A stretch of 64,000 nucleotides of DNA from Hymenobacter perfusus (GCF_003944765.1 NZ_RWIU01000001.1:372001-436000); one strand, 5' to 3'. Positions 26,409-35,491 are shown, numbered from the stretch's first letter. Numbers and translations: made by a program. The notes: generated from the letters alone by a model not told the origin.

Positions 26409-27317
26409 CTAGAGTGCTTCCATAGCCTGAACCGCTACCAGCGCAATGCCTTCTGCGAAGGACCTCGGGTAATAGCCCAGGTCACCTTCAGCCTTACTGA
26501 TAACAAAGCCGGTACGCAACGGACGCTTTGCCGGCTGCGAAAAAGTACTGGCATCAACGGGAGTAATCAGGGCCACATTAAGGCCAAAAAAAGCAGCTAC
26601 CTGCATGGCCATTTGGTACGGCGTATACAGTTCCCGGCCACTGAGGTGGTAGATTCCGGTAGCGTTATGACGGGCGGCCAGCCAGCAACCCTGCGCCAAG
26701 TCTTCGGCCAGTGTAGGTGTCCGGAACTGGTCGTTTACTACGTTGATGGGCTTGCCGGCCTGCAGCGAGTCGCGCACCCAAAGCACAATATTGGTGCGAC
26801 CGTACTCGTGGGCAACGCCGTACACCAGCACCGTGCGCAGAATTGCCCAGGGAGTCTGGCAGTGTTGCACCAGTTGCTCGGCCGCCAGCTTGCTCTGTCC
26901 GTAAAAATTCACCGGTGCGGGCTCCGCATCTTCCCGAAGCGGCCCTTCGATACCGCTGAATACGAAATCAGTGCTTAGGTGCAGCAAATGGATGTGCTGT
27001 TGCTCACAGGCCTCCACCAGATATTGAACGGCTGTCACGTTTTGCTGCCAGCATTCCGCCTGCTGGAGCTCACATTCATCCACGTTGGTCATGGCGGCCG
27101 TGTGCAGCAGATGAGAGGGCTTTTCCTGCTGCAGTACCTGCTGCACCTGCTCCCGATTGGCGACATCCAACGCAACAAACCGCACTTCCGGGTACAGGGC
27201 GGCCATTTTATTAGCTCCGCGAGAAGTAGCAACCACTTCTACCCCAGCCTGCTGCTGCAGCAACGCAATAAGCTTCTGACCCAGCAAGCCATTGGAACCT
27301 GTTACGAGAATCTTCAT
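26409..27317 (-). CDS. SDR-family NAD(P)-dependent reductase, RmlD-like
   Basis: 302 residues. Rossmann fold opening MKILVTGSNGLLGQKLI with the GxxGxxG dinucleotide site, then HTAAMTNVDECE and the catalytic LSTDFVFSG ... YGQSKLAAE (Tyr and Lys of the YxxxK pair). The pattern is that of dTDP-4-dehydrorhamnose reductase, but no other rml genes are near, so the substrate is open. It lies 6 bases downstream of the cyclophilin gene on the same strand and is very likely in the same transcript. Confidence 0.88.
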   Translation of the reverse strand: MKILVTGSNGLLGQKLIALLQQQAGVEVVATSRGANKMAALYPEVRFVALDVANREQVQQVLQQEKPSHLLHTAAMTNVDECELQQAECWQQNVTAVQYLVEACEQQHIHLLHLSTDFVFSGIEGPLREDAEPAPVNFYGQSKLAAEQLVQHCQTPWAILRTVLVYGVAHEYGRTNIVLWVRDSLQAGKPINVVNDQFRTPTLAEDLAQGCWLAARHNATGIYHLSGRELYTPYQMAMQVAAFFGLNVALITPVDASTFSQPAKRPLRTGFVISKAEGDLGYYPRSFAEGIALVAVQAMEAL

Positions 27318-27323
27318 GACGGC

Positions 27324-27965
27324 TTAGTACTGGTAGCCGTAAAGCTCCGTGATTTTCTTCTTTTTGAGCTTATCCACCGTCACGGTCATTTTAATATCCG
27401 TGACGGGGCGGTTGCGCTCGGCTACGGCCTGCCGGGCAATCTGGTCCACCACGTCCTGGCCGCTGATAACCTGCCCGAACACGGTGTACTGCCCGTCAAG
27501 GTGGGGCGTACCCTGCGGGTTCTGCACGATGTAAAACTGCGAGGGGCTGCTCTGACGCTGCGGATTCACAAAATCGGGGGTGCGGGCGGCAGCCACTGCC
27601 CCGCGCTTATGGCTCAGCTCCGGACGAATTTCGGCCGGAATCAGTTGGGCATCGGCCGTGCCGGCCCCGTCGTTACCGGGGTCATCATCCTTGGAATTTG
27701 GGTCGCCGCCCTGAATCATAAAGCCGGGAATGACGCGGTGAAATGTAGTGCCATTATAAAACCCACTGGCGGCCAGCTTCAGGAAATTGGCTTTGTGTAA
27801 AGGCGTCACCTCGAACAGCACCAACCGGATGGTGCCCTGCGGCGTGCTAATAGTAACGACCTGATCTTTTTTGGTTTTGCGCGGACCCTTGGCTGCTTGG
27901 GCAACCGATACCATCAAACTCAGCACTAAACCGACCCAAAGGGTACGGCGAAAAATAGTTTTCAT
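27324..27965 (-). CDS. Exported peptidylprolyl isomerase, cyclophilin type
   Basis: Cis-trans isomerase of proline bonds, acting in the periplasm. ATG 27965 opens a signal peptide (KTIFRRTLWVGLVLSLMVSVAQA); the cyclophilin core follows with FYNGTTFHRVIPGFMIQGGD, the SQFYIVQNPQG block and TVFGQVISGQDVVDQIA. Arg in FHRV and Gln in FMIQGG are the usual active-site residues. 213 residues, typical for exported bacterial forms. Upstream and likely co-transcribed with the SDR reductase. Confidence 0.93.
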   Translation of the reverse strand: MKTIFRRTLWVGLVLSLMVSVAQAAKGPRKTKKDQVVTISTPQGTIRLVLFEVTPLHKANFLKLAASGFYNGTTFHRVIPGFMIQGGDPNSKDDDPGNDGAGTADAQLIPAEIRPELSHKRGAVAAARTPDFVNPQRQSSPSQFYIVQNPQGTPHLDGQYTVFGQVISGQDVVDQIARQAVAERNRPVTDIKMTVTVDKLKKKKITELYGYQY

Positions 27966-28183
27966 AGGAGACGGGAAAAGCGGAGCCACAAAATTACGCG
28001 GTTTCAAGGAGCTTGGCCGCCTTTTGCCCATTTCGCCGGTTGCCGCCAGGCTGTAATCGGCAGTTCTGCTACTGCTATCAAGTCAGGCCGGAAGTCAGAA
28101 AAGGGGGAATTTTCGACCGGATACCGGCTCGGGGGCGGGTTTTACGTATGCTGCCCCGAACTCAACCTTTCCCCTCCCTTCGC

Positions 28184-28801
28184 ATGACTGCACTTCTTAC
28201 CCCAACCCGTACGCATTGGTTTCCCAAGCTGTTACTGGCCATTTACCTACTCGAATTCGTGGTGTTGGGCATCAGCCCCGCTGAACGGGGCACCTGGTGG
28301 GCCGAGAACGTGCCGATTTTCTTGATTGTAGTGGTGCTGGTAGTATTGTACCAGCGTGGCGTACGGTTCTCGAATCTGGCGTATGGACTGATGAGCGTGC
28401 TCATCTTCATGCACACGATAGGCGGCCATTATACTTTCGAGAAAGTACCGTTCGACTGGTTCAACAACCTGTTCGGCTTTAAGCGCAATATGTACGACCG
28501 GGTGGCGCACTTTTCGGTGGGCTTTTATGCCTATGCGCTCATTGAATACCTTGACCAGCGCGACCTTATCCGCACGCGTTTCCTTAGCTATCTGCTGCCG
28601 CTGTGCGTTATCGGCACGGTAGCCATGAGCTATGAGCTGATTGAATGGGTGTATGCTGAGTTGGCAGGTGGCGACGCCGGGGCCGCCTTCCTGGGCAGCC
28701 AGGGTGACATCTGGGATGCGCAGAAGGATATGTTGGCTGATACCAGCGGGGCCATTTTCGCGCTGCTTTTATACACACTGTTTGGTAGAGGGAAGCATTA
28801 G
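28184..28801 (+). CDS. DUF2238 (YjdF-like) inner membrane protein
   Basis: 205 residues with about six membrane helices. Family blocks are MHTIGGHYTFEKVPF, YDRVAHFSVGFYAYAL, the SYELIEWVYAEL segment and GDIWDAQKDMLADTSGA, all of which recur in YjdF/DUF2238 proteins, with conserved charged residues inside helices. Function unknown. ATG 28184 is preferred over 28148 because it fits the family N-terminus. A weak 7-bp hairpin (TTATGCT / AGCATAA, 28802-28824) lies between it and the convergent gene. Confidence 0.88.
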   Translation: MTALLTPTRTHWFPKLLLAIYLLEFVVLGISPAERGTWWAENVPIFLIVVVLVVLYQRGVRFSNLAYGLMSVLIFMHTIGGHYTFEKVPFDWFNNLFGFKRNMYDRVAHFSVGFYAYALIEYLDQRDLIRTRFLSYLLPLCVIGTVAMSYELIEWVYAELAGGDAGAAFLGSQGDIWDAQKDMLADTSGAIFALLLYTLFGRGKH

Positions 28802-28832
28802 TTATGCTCCGACAGACAGCATAAGTGTGAGT

Positions 28833-29282
28833 TTATTCACCGTGGGTTAAACGCAATACTCGGCCATCCTTAGCATCCAAAATCACTTCAAAAACACCTC
28901 CTATTGTCACGTGTTTGTCGGTATCCACAATAGCTTCTTTCATAGAACCCGTGACAACCCAGTAACCATCAATATACATGACGTTATATGGCCGTTCGTC
29001 TCTCACTTCTTTCTCACCAAATTCACTGAATGCGAGTGCTTCGGCAATAGTAATTGCCGTATTCGCGTCACGAATAGCAGCATGAGCAGGGAGCCGAATA
29101 TCGACAGGCTCGTTCAACATCCTATCTGTTATAGCTCTTGCTTGCTTCAAAAGCTTTGGAGAAAACTTCTGAGCATCCATGAATTCTGATCTGGACGTTT
29201 GTTCATCTTTTTTATTACACGACGAAGTGAATAGACTGGCCAAGACAACAATTAATAACCTCATGCATAACATCTTACTCAT
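28833..29282 (-). CDS. NTF2-fold (YbbC/YhhH-type) immunity-like lipoprotein
   Basis: 149 residues. N-terminal lipoprotein signal LLIVVLASLFTSSC followed by NKKDE. The C-terminal 90 residues match the NTF2-fold immunity family: ANTAITIAEALAFSEFGEKE, RPYNVMYIDGYWVVTGSM and the closing GGVFEVILDAKDGRVLRLTHG. Known members protect against polymorphic toxins or are Rhs-associated; no toxin gene is adjacent here. The gene is visibly richer in AT than the flanking hemC and DUF2238 genes, suggesting acquisition. ATG 29282 is the first in frame; 29264 is an alternative. Confidence 0.8.
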   Translation of the reverse strand: MSKMLCMRLLIVVLASLFTSSCNKKDEQTSRSEFMDAQKFSPKLLKQARAITDRMLNEPVDIRLPAHAAIRDANTAITIAEALAFSEFGEKEVRDERPYNVMYIDGYWVVTGSMKEAIVDTDKHVTIGGVFEVILDAKDGRVLRLTHGE

Positions 29283-29307
29283 AGTAGCCTTGCTATAAAG
29301 TATATAG

Positions 29308-30243
29308 TTACTCCCGCTCCCGCCGGATGTCATCCAGAATTTGCTGGCCGCCGCGCCCCAATACACTTTCTGCCACCTGAATTCCGAGTCGCTCCGCTTC
29401 CGCGAGCGGGGCAGTGCTAGTTTCCTCAATGAACTGCTGACCGTCGAGGCTAATGAGGCCGCCGTGGAGCTGTACCGTCTGGCCATCGGCGGTAAGGGTA
29501 GCCAGCGCGAAGCTGGGAATGCTGCAACCACCTTCCATCGTACGCAGGAAGGCCCGCTCAGTAGCCAGGCACACGTGGGTGGCGGCGTGGTCGAGGATGC
29601 GGTGCAGCTCGGCTTTGAGGGCCGGCTCCAGGTTGCAGGCACATTCAATGGCTACGCTGCCCTGGCCGGTGGCCGGTACGTACTGCGTTTCGGGCAGAAT
29701 ATGGGTGATGAACCCATCATACTCCATCCGGTGGACGCCGGCGTAGGCCAGCACAAGGGCATGATACTGGCCTTCTTCCAGCTTACGCAAGCGGGTTTGC
29801 AGGTTGCCGCGCGCCTCGGCCGTGGTAGCATGAGGCAGAAACCGCCGCAGCATGGCCTTGCGGCGGGTGCTGCTGGTGCCCAGTACCAGATCGGGGCGCT
29901 GCAGGTCCAGGTCCGGGTCAAAGCTTACTACCACATCGTTTACCCGCTCCCGCTCCATAAAGGCCAGGAGTTCCAGATCGGCCGGAATAGTGCTCTGCAC
30001 ATCCTTGGCACTGTGCACGGCAATATTAATATGACCGGTACGCAGGCTCTCTTCCAGCTCCTCGGTGAAAACTCCCTTAGAACCGATTTTATCGAGCGAG
30101 CGGTCCAGCACCACGTCGCCTTTGGTAGTGATGATGACGATTTCCGGGGTGAGGCCGGCGGCTGTCAGCTGGTCGGCTACATGGTTGGCCTGCCACAAAG
30201 CCAGTTTGCTGCCGCGCGTACCAATGCGAATGGAAGTTTTCAC
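29308..30243 (-). CDS. hemC: Hydroxymethylbilane synthase (porphobilinogen deaminase)
   Basis: Polymerises four porphobilinogens in heme and tetrapyrrole synthesis. Motifs: IRIGTRGSKLALWQ at the N-terminus, KGVFTEELEESL, the HSAKDVQS block, LGTSSTRRKAML, and the cofactor region TMEGGCSIPSFALA with the cysteine that carries the dipyrromethane. 311 residues, normal length. A GTG at 30243 is chosen because it begins directly at KTSIRIGTRG; upstream residues do not fit the family. It is 180 bases downstream of the holB gene on the same strand. Confidence 0.95.
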   Translation of the reverse strand: MKTSIRIGTRGSKLALWQANHVADQLTAAGLTPEIVIITTKGDVVLDRSLDKIGSKGVFTEELEESLRTGHINIAVHSAKDVQSTIPADLELLAFMERERVNDVVVSFDPDLDLQRPDLVLGTSSTRRKAMLRRFLPHATTAEARGNLQTRLRKLEEGQYHALVLAYAGVHRMEYDGFITHILPETQYVPATGQGSVAIECACNLEPALKAELHRILDHAATHVCLATERAFLRTMEGGCSIPSFALATLTADGQTVQLHGGLISLDGQQFIEETSTAPLAEAERLGIQVAESVLGRGGQQILDDIRRERE

Positions 30244-30422
30244 TTGGAAATAGAAACGTAAAATGAGAAACTTGAAGCGGCGCGGCACCTGCGGCTCATG
30301 CCGCCACAAAGATACGCTGCCCTCATTGCCCGACTGACTATAGCAGTTTTAACACTGGCTATAGTATTTGACCAAGCTGTACTTTCAGCGTTTTAGAAGC
30401 TACAGGGTACTATCCTGACAGC

Positions 30423-31559
30423 TCAAGCCTGCCGGAGCAACTCGGCTACGCGTAAGGAGATGTCCAGAAAAATCATGCGCGGGTTGGCATTACGCTCCAC
30501 ATGGTAATGCGCCTCGTTGAGTTCCTGGGCCAGCGGCGCAGCATTACGGGGCGTCACGAAGCGGCTGAAGTTCTGCACAAATGCCTGCTCCTGCGTGGGC
30601 AAGTGCGGCACCAACTGGGCATCGAGGCCGAACAGCAGCACCTTGCGCACCAGCGTGAGGGCGTATTGCAGAAACTCCTTCTGGTTTTCGCGCCCCAGCT
30701 TCTGAAACTCGTCGCTTTTCTCCAGCATCTCGGCCACTTTGTTGCCGTAGCAGGTGCGCATCCAGTCGGTAAAGAGCCGGAAGTAGTCGTGCTCAGCGGC
30801 CGTAGCACCCTGCGCCGCCAAGGCTTCGCCAATGTTGCCCTGCGTGAGTTGGGCCAACTGGTGAGCTTTCATCTCGGGCACCTGCCGGGTATCGTGCAGC
30901 CAGGCGGCCAGCTCCGGCTCGGCCACGGCCCGCACCACCACCGGCTGCACCCGGCTGATGATGGTGGGCAGCAGTTGCTCAGGCGCATAGCTCACCAGCA
31001 GAAATACGGTGGCGGGTGGCGGTTCCTCCAGCAGCTTCAGCACGGCGTTGGCGGCGGCCGGGTGCATCAGCTCAGGCAGCCAGATGATGACCAGCTTGAA
31101 CCGAGCCTCGAAGGCTTTGAGGCTCACCAGCCGCAGCAGTTGCACGCTTTCTTCCTTGGAAATGCTGCCCTGCTTGTTCTCAGCCCCGATGTGCTGCATC
31201 CAGTCGTTGAGGCCCTGGTAGGGGCTTTCGAGCACGAAGCTGCGCCATTCCGCCCCGAACTTGCTGGTCACCGCCTCCTTCGCCACGGCCTTGGTGGTGG
31301 TCACGGGCACGATGAAGTTGAGGTCGGGGTGAATGAGCTTGTCGATTTTCTGGCAGCTCGGGCAGTGGCCGCAGGAATCCTCAGCCTCCGGCGTGCGGGC
31401 CTCGCAGTTCAGAAATGCCGCGTACGCCAGGGCCAGGGCCAGGGCCGCCGAGCCCTCAGCCCCGCGAAACAGCTGCGCGTGGGCCACGTGGTTGCGCCGC
31501 ACGCCGCCCAGCAGCATCTGCTTCACCTGCTGCTGACCGGGAATTTCGGAGAAACGCAT
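30423..31559 (-). CDS. holB: DNA polymerase III subunit delta-prime
   Basis: Clamp-loader subunit. The N-terminus FSEIPGQQQVKQMLL and HAQLFRGAEGSAALALA is the degenerate nucleotide-binding loop of delta-prime. Zinc-binding cysteines are at residues 52, 63, 66 and 69 (CEARTPEAEDSCGHCPSC), and HPDLNFIVP follows. A second region shows KLLEEPPPATVFLLVS and the TIISRVQPVVV block of the sensor region. 378 residues. It lies 47 bases downstream of the GlmU-like gene, so the two may be one transcript. Confidence 0.92.
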   Translation of the reverse strand: MRFSEIPGQQQVKQMLLGGVRRNHVAHAQLFRGAEGSAALALALAYAAFLNCEARTPEAEDSCGHCPSCQKIDKLIHPDLNFIVPVTTTKAVAKEAVTSKFGAEWRSFVLESPYQGLNDWMQHIGAENKQGSISKEESVQLLRLVSLKAFEARFKLVIIWLPELMHPAAANAVLKLLEEPPPATVFLLVSYAPEQLLPTIISRVQPVVVRAVAEPELAAWLHDTRQVPEMKAHQLAQLTQGNIGEALAAQGATAAEHDYFRLFTDWMRTCYGNKVAEMLEKSDEFQKLGRENQKEFLQYALTLVRKVLLFGLDAQLVPHLPTQEQAFVQNFSRFVTPRNAAPLAQELNEAHYHVERNANPRMIFLDISLRVAELLRQA

Positions 31560-31606
31560 TGACAGAGAAGTATCAGGTATAAGCGCGAAAGGCTATTTCA
31601 TATGCT

Positions 31607-32845
31607 CTACAACTCTACTCCCGCTTGCGGAGCTGCTGGCGTAGTCCGCTCCCACACCCGGTCCTTGGCGGTGGCGTCGTAGACGTGCTGCATGATGCCT
31701 TGCTCCACGGCATCGTAGGCCAGTTGGCGGCGGGCCATTACGCGTTCCGCTACTTCGGTTACTTTGGGGAGCTTGAAGGTTTCGAAGCCAGCAGCGCCGC
31801 CCCAGCTGAAGCTCGGGATGAAGGTGCGGGGAAAGCCGGCCCCGAAGATGTTCGCCCCTACGCCCACCACCGTGCCGGTGTTGAACATGGTGTTGATGCC
31901 GCACTTACTATGGTCACCCATCATCAGGCCGCAGAACTGCTGGCCGGTATTCACGAAGCGGCCCGCCGAGTGACTCCAGATTTTGACCGGCGCGTAGTTG
32001 TTCTTGAGGTTGCTGGTGTTGGTATCGGCCCCCAGGTTGCACCACTCACCAATGACGGAGTTGCCCAGGTAGCCGTCGTGGCCCTTGTTGGCGTAGCCCA
32101 GCAGGATACTGTTGCCCACTTCCCCCCCCACTTTCGAGTACGGCCCCACGGTGTTGTCGCCGCGCATTTTGGCCCCGGGGTTGATGTGGCTGCCCTCGCA
32201 AAGGGCCAGCGGCCCGCTGATAATGGCGCCCTCGTGCACCTGCGAGTTACGCCCCAGGTAAATCGGACCGTTTTCAGCGTTGAGGATGGCCGCCCGGATT
32301 TTCACGCCCGGCTCGATGAAGATATTTTCCGGCGCGTACACGATGGTATGCGCGTCGCCGATGGGGGCCGAGGTGCGGCCGGCCGTCAGCAGCGCAAAGT
32401 CGCGGCGGATTTCGGCCCCGTTGCGCAGGAATAGGTGCCAGACCTCCCGGATGACGGTCACGGGCTCGGCCACGTCGCGGGTTTTCTGGAAGCCTTCCTG
32501 GATCAGCTCGGCCACCTGCGTGGCGTCCGCTAAATGGGCTGCCACCAGCAGTTCGCCATCAAACAAGGCCTCGCCGGGTACTAGCGCCTGCACCTGACGG
32601 GTGAGCAGGTCATCGGGGCACACGGCCCCGTTGATGACCAGGGCCGGCCCCTGCGTGTTACCGGCCGGAAACTTCGCCTGCAGATAGTCCTGGGTCAGGT
32701 ACCCGACCTGCTCGACGCCCAGCCGGTGCTGCCACTTTTCGGCCAGCGTGAGGATGCCGCAACGCAGCGCCGCCACGGGCCGGGTAAAAGTAAACGGCAG
32801 CAGGTGAGGCCGGATGGCAGGGTCATCAAAAAGCAGAACGTGCAT
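31607..32845 (-). CDS. GlmU-family sugar nucleotidyltransferase with left-handed beta-helix
   Basis: 412 residues. The N-terminus (LLFDDPAIRPHLLPFTFTRP) is the degenerate nucleotidyltransferase domain that Bacteroidota GlmU-family proteins carry instead of the GlmU signature. The second half is a hexapeptide-repeat beta-helix (IYLGRNSQVHEGAIISGPLA, GAKMRGDNTVGPYSKVGGEV, NSVIGEWCNLGADT) with the family block LMMGDHSKCGINTMFNTGTV. The likely role is handling of an aminosugar nucleotide for envelope synthesis; the precise substrate is not shown. Confidence 0.88.
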   Translation of the reverse strand: MHVLLFDDPAIRPHLLPFTFTRPVAALRCGILTLAEKWQHRLGVEQVGYLTQDYLQAKFPAGNTQGPALVINGAVCPDDLLTRQVQALVPGEALFDGELLVAAHLADATQVAELIQEGFQKTRDVAEPVTVIREVWHLFLRNGAEIRRDFALLTAGRTSAPIGDAHTIVYAPENIFIEPGVKIRAAILNAENGPIYLGRNSQVHEGAIISGPLALCEGSHINPGAKMRGDNTVGPYSKVGGEVGNSILLGYANKGHDGYLGNSVIGEWCNLGADTNTSNLKNNYAPVKIWSHSAGRFVNTGQQFCGLMMGDHSKCGINTMFNTGTVVGVGANIFGAGFPRTFIPSFSWGGAAGFETFKLPKVTEVAERVMARRQLAYDAVEQGIMQHVYDATAKDRVWERTTPAAPQAGVEL

Positions 32846-32941
32846 ATTTTTCTTCGCGGTTAGCTACTGGCGGTTAGCTGATAGTTCCGGCGGCCGGGTT
32901 CAGCTACTGGAAGCATGAGGGCGTAAAAATGGCAAATAAAA

Positions 32942-32968
32942 AACTCCCTCCGGGTTTGGGAGGGAGTT
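32942..32968 (-). terminator. Rho-independent terminator after rpmE2
   Basis: AACTCCCTCC / GGAGGGAGTT stem; on the minus strand the stem runs into TTTTTTATTTG. It ends the L31 transcript before the GlmU-like gene. Confidence 0.85.
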
Positions 32969-33019
32969 CTTTAAGAAAAGCTAACAGCCGGCAGCTACCT
33001 GCTGGTAGCTTACGAAAAG

Positions 33020-33265
33020 CTATTTCTTCTTGTAACGGGTCATGAACTTTTCTACGCGGCCAGCCGTGTCGAGGAGCACGTTTTTGCCAGTGTAGAAAGG
33101 GTGCGACTCCGAGCTAACTTCCACCTTGATAACGGGGTAAGTCTTGCCATCCTCCATCGTGATGTTCTCAGCAGAGTTCATCGTGGAGCGGGTTACAAAT
33201 TTGAAGCCGCTGGAGGTGTCCTGAAACACGACTTCGCGATACTCGGGGTGAATGTCTTTTTTCAT
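33020..33265 (-). CDS. rpmE2: 50S ribosomal protein L31 type B
   Basis: 81 residues, starting [16 protein letters not shown] with the internal [11 protein letters not shown] block. This is the type B form without the four zinc-binding cysteines of type A. ATG 33265 fits the family exactly. In many bacteria type B is the zinc-starvation paralogue, but in Bacteroidota it is usually the main L31, and no zinc regulator site is visible here. Single gene with its own terminator. Confidence 0.97.
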   Translation of the reverse strand: MKKDIHPEYREVVFQDTSSGFKFVTRSTMNSAENITMEDGKTYPVIKVEVSSESHPFYTGKNVLLDTAGRVEKFMTRYKKK

Positions 33266-33463
33266 GGTCGTAGTGCCGTTTGTACCTTGGTCCCGGCCGA
33301 TTTTGCGGAAGGGACTGCAAAAGTACACGTTACGTCCGAATTTCAAAAGCTCTTTCCTCCTTTTCCGCGCGCCCAGTCAGACTTAACACTGGCATCACGT
33401 ACTTTATGGCCGGATACCTGTATACTTACTCCATCTTTGCTACGCTGCTATTCCGCCGTTTCT

Positions 33464-33856
33464 ATGCCCCGAACCGCTACTGCTCTGCTTGTCTTGCTGC
33501 TGCTCTCTGCGTTGGCGTATGGGGCGGGCGTTACGCTGTTCCGGGCCCAGACCCAGGGCGACAGTGTGCATCTGGAGTGGAATGCGGCCCATGAGCCGGG
33601 CGTCAGCGGCTACGACGTGTACCGCCAGGATTACCCCGCTGACGACTTCGACCGACTCGCCCGCCTGAGCCCCACCGCCCAGCCCCACTACCTCGACCAG
33701 AACGTGTATCGCACCACGGCCGGGCGCGGCCCCGTCATCTACCGCCTCGATGTGCATACGGCCACCGGCCTGCGCACCTTTCATACCACGCCCACACCAG
33801 CCGAGGAAAGCATGATGGTCCGCTCCTGGGACACCATCAAGCTCATGTTCCGTTAG
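33464..33856 (+). CDS. Small exported protein, fibronectin-III-like
   Basis: 130 residues from ATG 33464. Signal peptide or anchor ATALLVLLLLSALAYGAG, then a stretch that reads as one fibronectin type III-like module (VHLEWNAAHEPGVSGYDVYR, YRLDVHTATGLRTF). It ends with EESMMVRSWDTIKLMFR. I do not recognise a named family, although the SWDTIKLMFR ending looks conserved. Probably periplasmic. It sits alone, divergent from rpmE2. Confidence 0.7.
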   Translation: MPRTATALLVLLLLSALAYGAGVTLFRAQTQGDSVHLEWNAAHEPGVSGYDVYRQDYPADDFDRLARLSPTAQPHYLDQNVYRTTAGRGPVIYRLDVHTATGLRTFHTTPTPAEESMMVRSWDTIKLMFR

Positions 33857-33860
33857 GGAG

Positions 33861-34000
33861 TAGCTGAGTAAACGGAGTAACTAAGTAATTTTACGACTGA
33901 GTGGATTTGCGGCGCAACACATCCGTTTCGTCTGTTTGCGCGTTGTTGCGGCCGTTTCGGTGAAACGAATACTGGCACAGGGCCACATCTTACTCAGCTA
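33861..34000. repeat. Inverted repeat TAGCTGAGTAA / TTACTCAGCTA
   Basis: 11-bp perfect arms at 33861-33871 and 33990-34000 enclose 118 bases between the fibronectin-like gene and rdgB. No coding potential in between; a loop this large is unlikely to be a simple terminator. Confidence 0.4.
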
Positions 34001-34021
34001 CCCAATTACTCTCCCTACGCC

Positions 34022-34612
34022 ATGCGTCTTTGCTTTGCTTCCAACAATGCCCACAAACTGGATGAAATCCGGCCGCTGCTGCCCGCATCAGTCGAGTTGC
34101 TGAGTCTGGCCGATATCGGCTGCACCGAGGAACTCCCCGAAACCCAGGATACGCTGGAGGGCAACGCCTTGCAGAAGGCCCGGTACGTGTGGGACCATTT
34201 CGGCGTGACCTGCTTCGCCGATGATACCGGCCTGGAAGTTAGCGCGTTGGCTGGTGCGCCGGGCGTGTACTCGGCCCGGTACGCCGGCCCCCAGCGCCGC
34301 GCCGAAGACAACGTGCAGAAACTGCTGCACGAGTTGCAAGGGGCTGCGGACCGCAGCGCGCAGTTCCGCACGGTAGTGGCTTTGGTGCTTTCGGACCAGG
34401 AAGTACACACGTTTGAGGGCGCAGTAGCCGGGTATATTACCGAGCAGCTTCAGGGTACCGAGGGCTTTGGCTACGACCCCATATTTCAACCAGCGGAGGG
34501 AGATGGCCGCACGTTTGCCCAAATGACGCTGGCAGAGAAAAACGCCATCAGTCACCGTAGCCGCGCCGTAGGCGGGCTCGTGCAATTTCTGGCGGGCGCA
34601 GGTGCTCAGTAG
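34022..34612 (+). CDS. rdgB: Non-canonical purine NTP pyrophosphatase, RdgB/HAM1 family
   Basis: Hydrolyses dITP, ITP and XTP to keep them out of DNA and RNA. Motifs: FASNNAHKLDEI at the N-terminus, ETQDTLEGNALQKA, FADDTGLEVSAL with the metal-binding aspartates, GAPGVYSARYAG, and EGFGYDPIFQP with SHRSRA near the end. 196 residues, normal length. Followed after 158 bases by the uridine kinase gene, which has its own promoter. Confidence 0.95.
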   Translation: MRLCFASNNAHKLDEIRPLLPASVELLSLADIGCTEELPETQDTLEGNALQKARYVWDHFGVTCFADDTGLEVSALAGAPGVYSARYAGPQRRAEDNVQKLLHELQGAADRSAQFRTVVALVLSDQEVHTFEGAVAGYITEQLQGTEGFGYDPIFQPAEGDGRTFAQMTLAEKNAISHRSRAVGGLVQFLAGAGAQ

Positions 34613-34695
34613 CGCAACGGAGGTTTAGCCTTTACCCGGCCTTGCACCGGTCAAAACAGGCGACTTATCGGTATGCTCGCTTTACAATTTCAGCA

Positions 34696-34731
34696 TTTGG
34701 CCGGCAGCCTCCGCTAGATTTCTTACTTTTG
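34696..34731 (+). promoter_or_regulatory. Putative promoter of the uridine kinase gene
   Basis: TTTG at 34696-34699 and TACTTTTG at 34724-34731, an exact TAnnTTTG box with 24 bases between the elements (slightly longer than usual). The ATG follows about 40 bases after the -7 box. Confidence 0.5.
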
Positions 34732-34770
34732 CAGGGTTGGCCCTTCCGGTACGGGCCTATTCCCCCCACC

Positions 34771-35397
34771 ATGCAACACCCCTTCATCGTCGGTATCACG
34801 GGCGGCAGCGCCTCCGGCAAAACCACCTTTCTGCGCCGGCTGCTGGCTTCATTTCCCGAGGAAGAAATCTGTCTGATTTCGCAGGACAATTACTACCACC
34901 CCCGGGAAAACCAGTCGGTAGATGCCCAGGGCGTCACCAACTTTGATTTACCCGGCAGCATCGACTCGGCGGCCTACGCGGCCGATGTGCTGCGCATCAG
35001 TCAGGGCCTGGAAGTGCGTCGCCAGGAGTACACCTTTAATAACCCCAACGTGGTGCCCGCCGAGCTGATTTTCCGGCCCGCTCCTATTGTGGTGGTAGAA
35101 GGCATCTTCGTGTTTTACTTTGAGGAAGTAGCCAAGCTGCTTGATCTGAAAGTGTACATCGACGCGCAGGAACACGTGAAGCTGCAGCGCCGCATCGTGC
35201 GCGACCGGGACGAGCGGGGCTACGACCTGGCCGACGTGCTCTACCGCTACACTAACCACGTAGCGCCTACTTATGAGAAGTACATCCAGCCGTTCAAGCA
35301 GGACGCCGACATTGTGATTCCCAACAACCGCCACTTCGAGAAAGGCCTGGACGTGCTGGTTTCCTTTCTACGCAGTAAGGTAGCCGCCGCCAATTAG
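34771..35397 (+). CDS. udk: Uridine kinase
   Basis: Phosphorylates uridine and cytidine in pyrimidine salvage. P-loop GGSASGKTT at residues 11-19, then ISQDNYYHP, FDLPGSIDS, IVVVEGIFVFYFEEV and the RRIVRDRDERGYDL lid with YEKYIQPFKQDADIVIPN. 208 residues. ATG 34771 fits the family. Flanked by its own promoter and a strong terminator, so it is a single-gene unit. Confidence 0.95.
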   Translation: MQHPFIVGITGGSASGKTTFLRRLLASFPEEEICLISQDNYYHPRENQSVDAQGVTNFDLPGSIDSAAYAADVLRISQGLEVRRQEYTFNNPNVVPAELIFRPAPIVVVEGIFVFYFEEVAKLLDLKVYIDAQEHVKLQRRIVRDRDERGYDLADVLYRYTNHVAPTYEKYIQPFKQDADIVIPNNRHFEKGLDVLVSFLRSKVAAAN

Positions 35398-35428
35398 TTG
35401 TACCAGCCTTAGCGTGCAGCCCCGCCAC

Positions 35429-35463
35429 AAAGCGCCTCCGACGACCTCGGAGGCGCTTTTTTT
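35429..35463 (+). terminator. Rho-independent terminator after the uridine kinase gene
   Basis: AAAGCGCCTCCGA pairs with TCGGAGGCGCTTT around a short loop, and a run of seven T follows. Confidence 0.9.
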
Positions 35464-35491
35464 ACCCGGTTTCTGGGCTGCGGAAACAGCT

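Noticed and set aside
28833..29282. Complete toxin-immunity module around the NTF2-fold gene
   Set aside because: Neighbours are hemC and a DUF2238 membrane protein; no toxin domain is present on either side.
33861..34000. Insertion-element ends as an explanation of the 11-bp inverted repeat before rdgB
   Set aside because: Only 118 bases lie between the arms, with no ORF and no target duplication seen.
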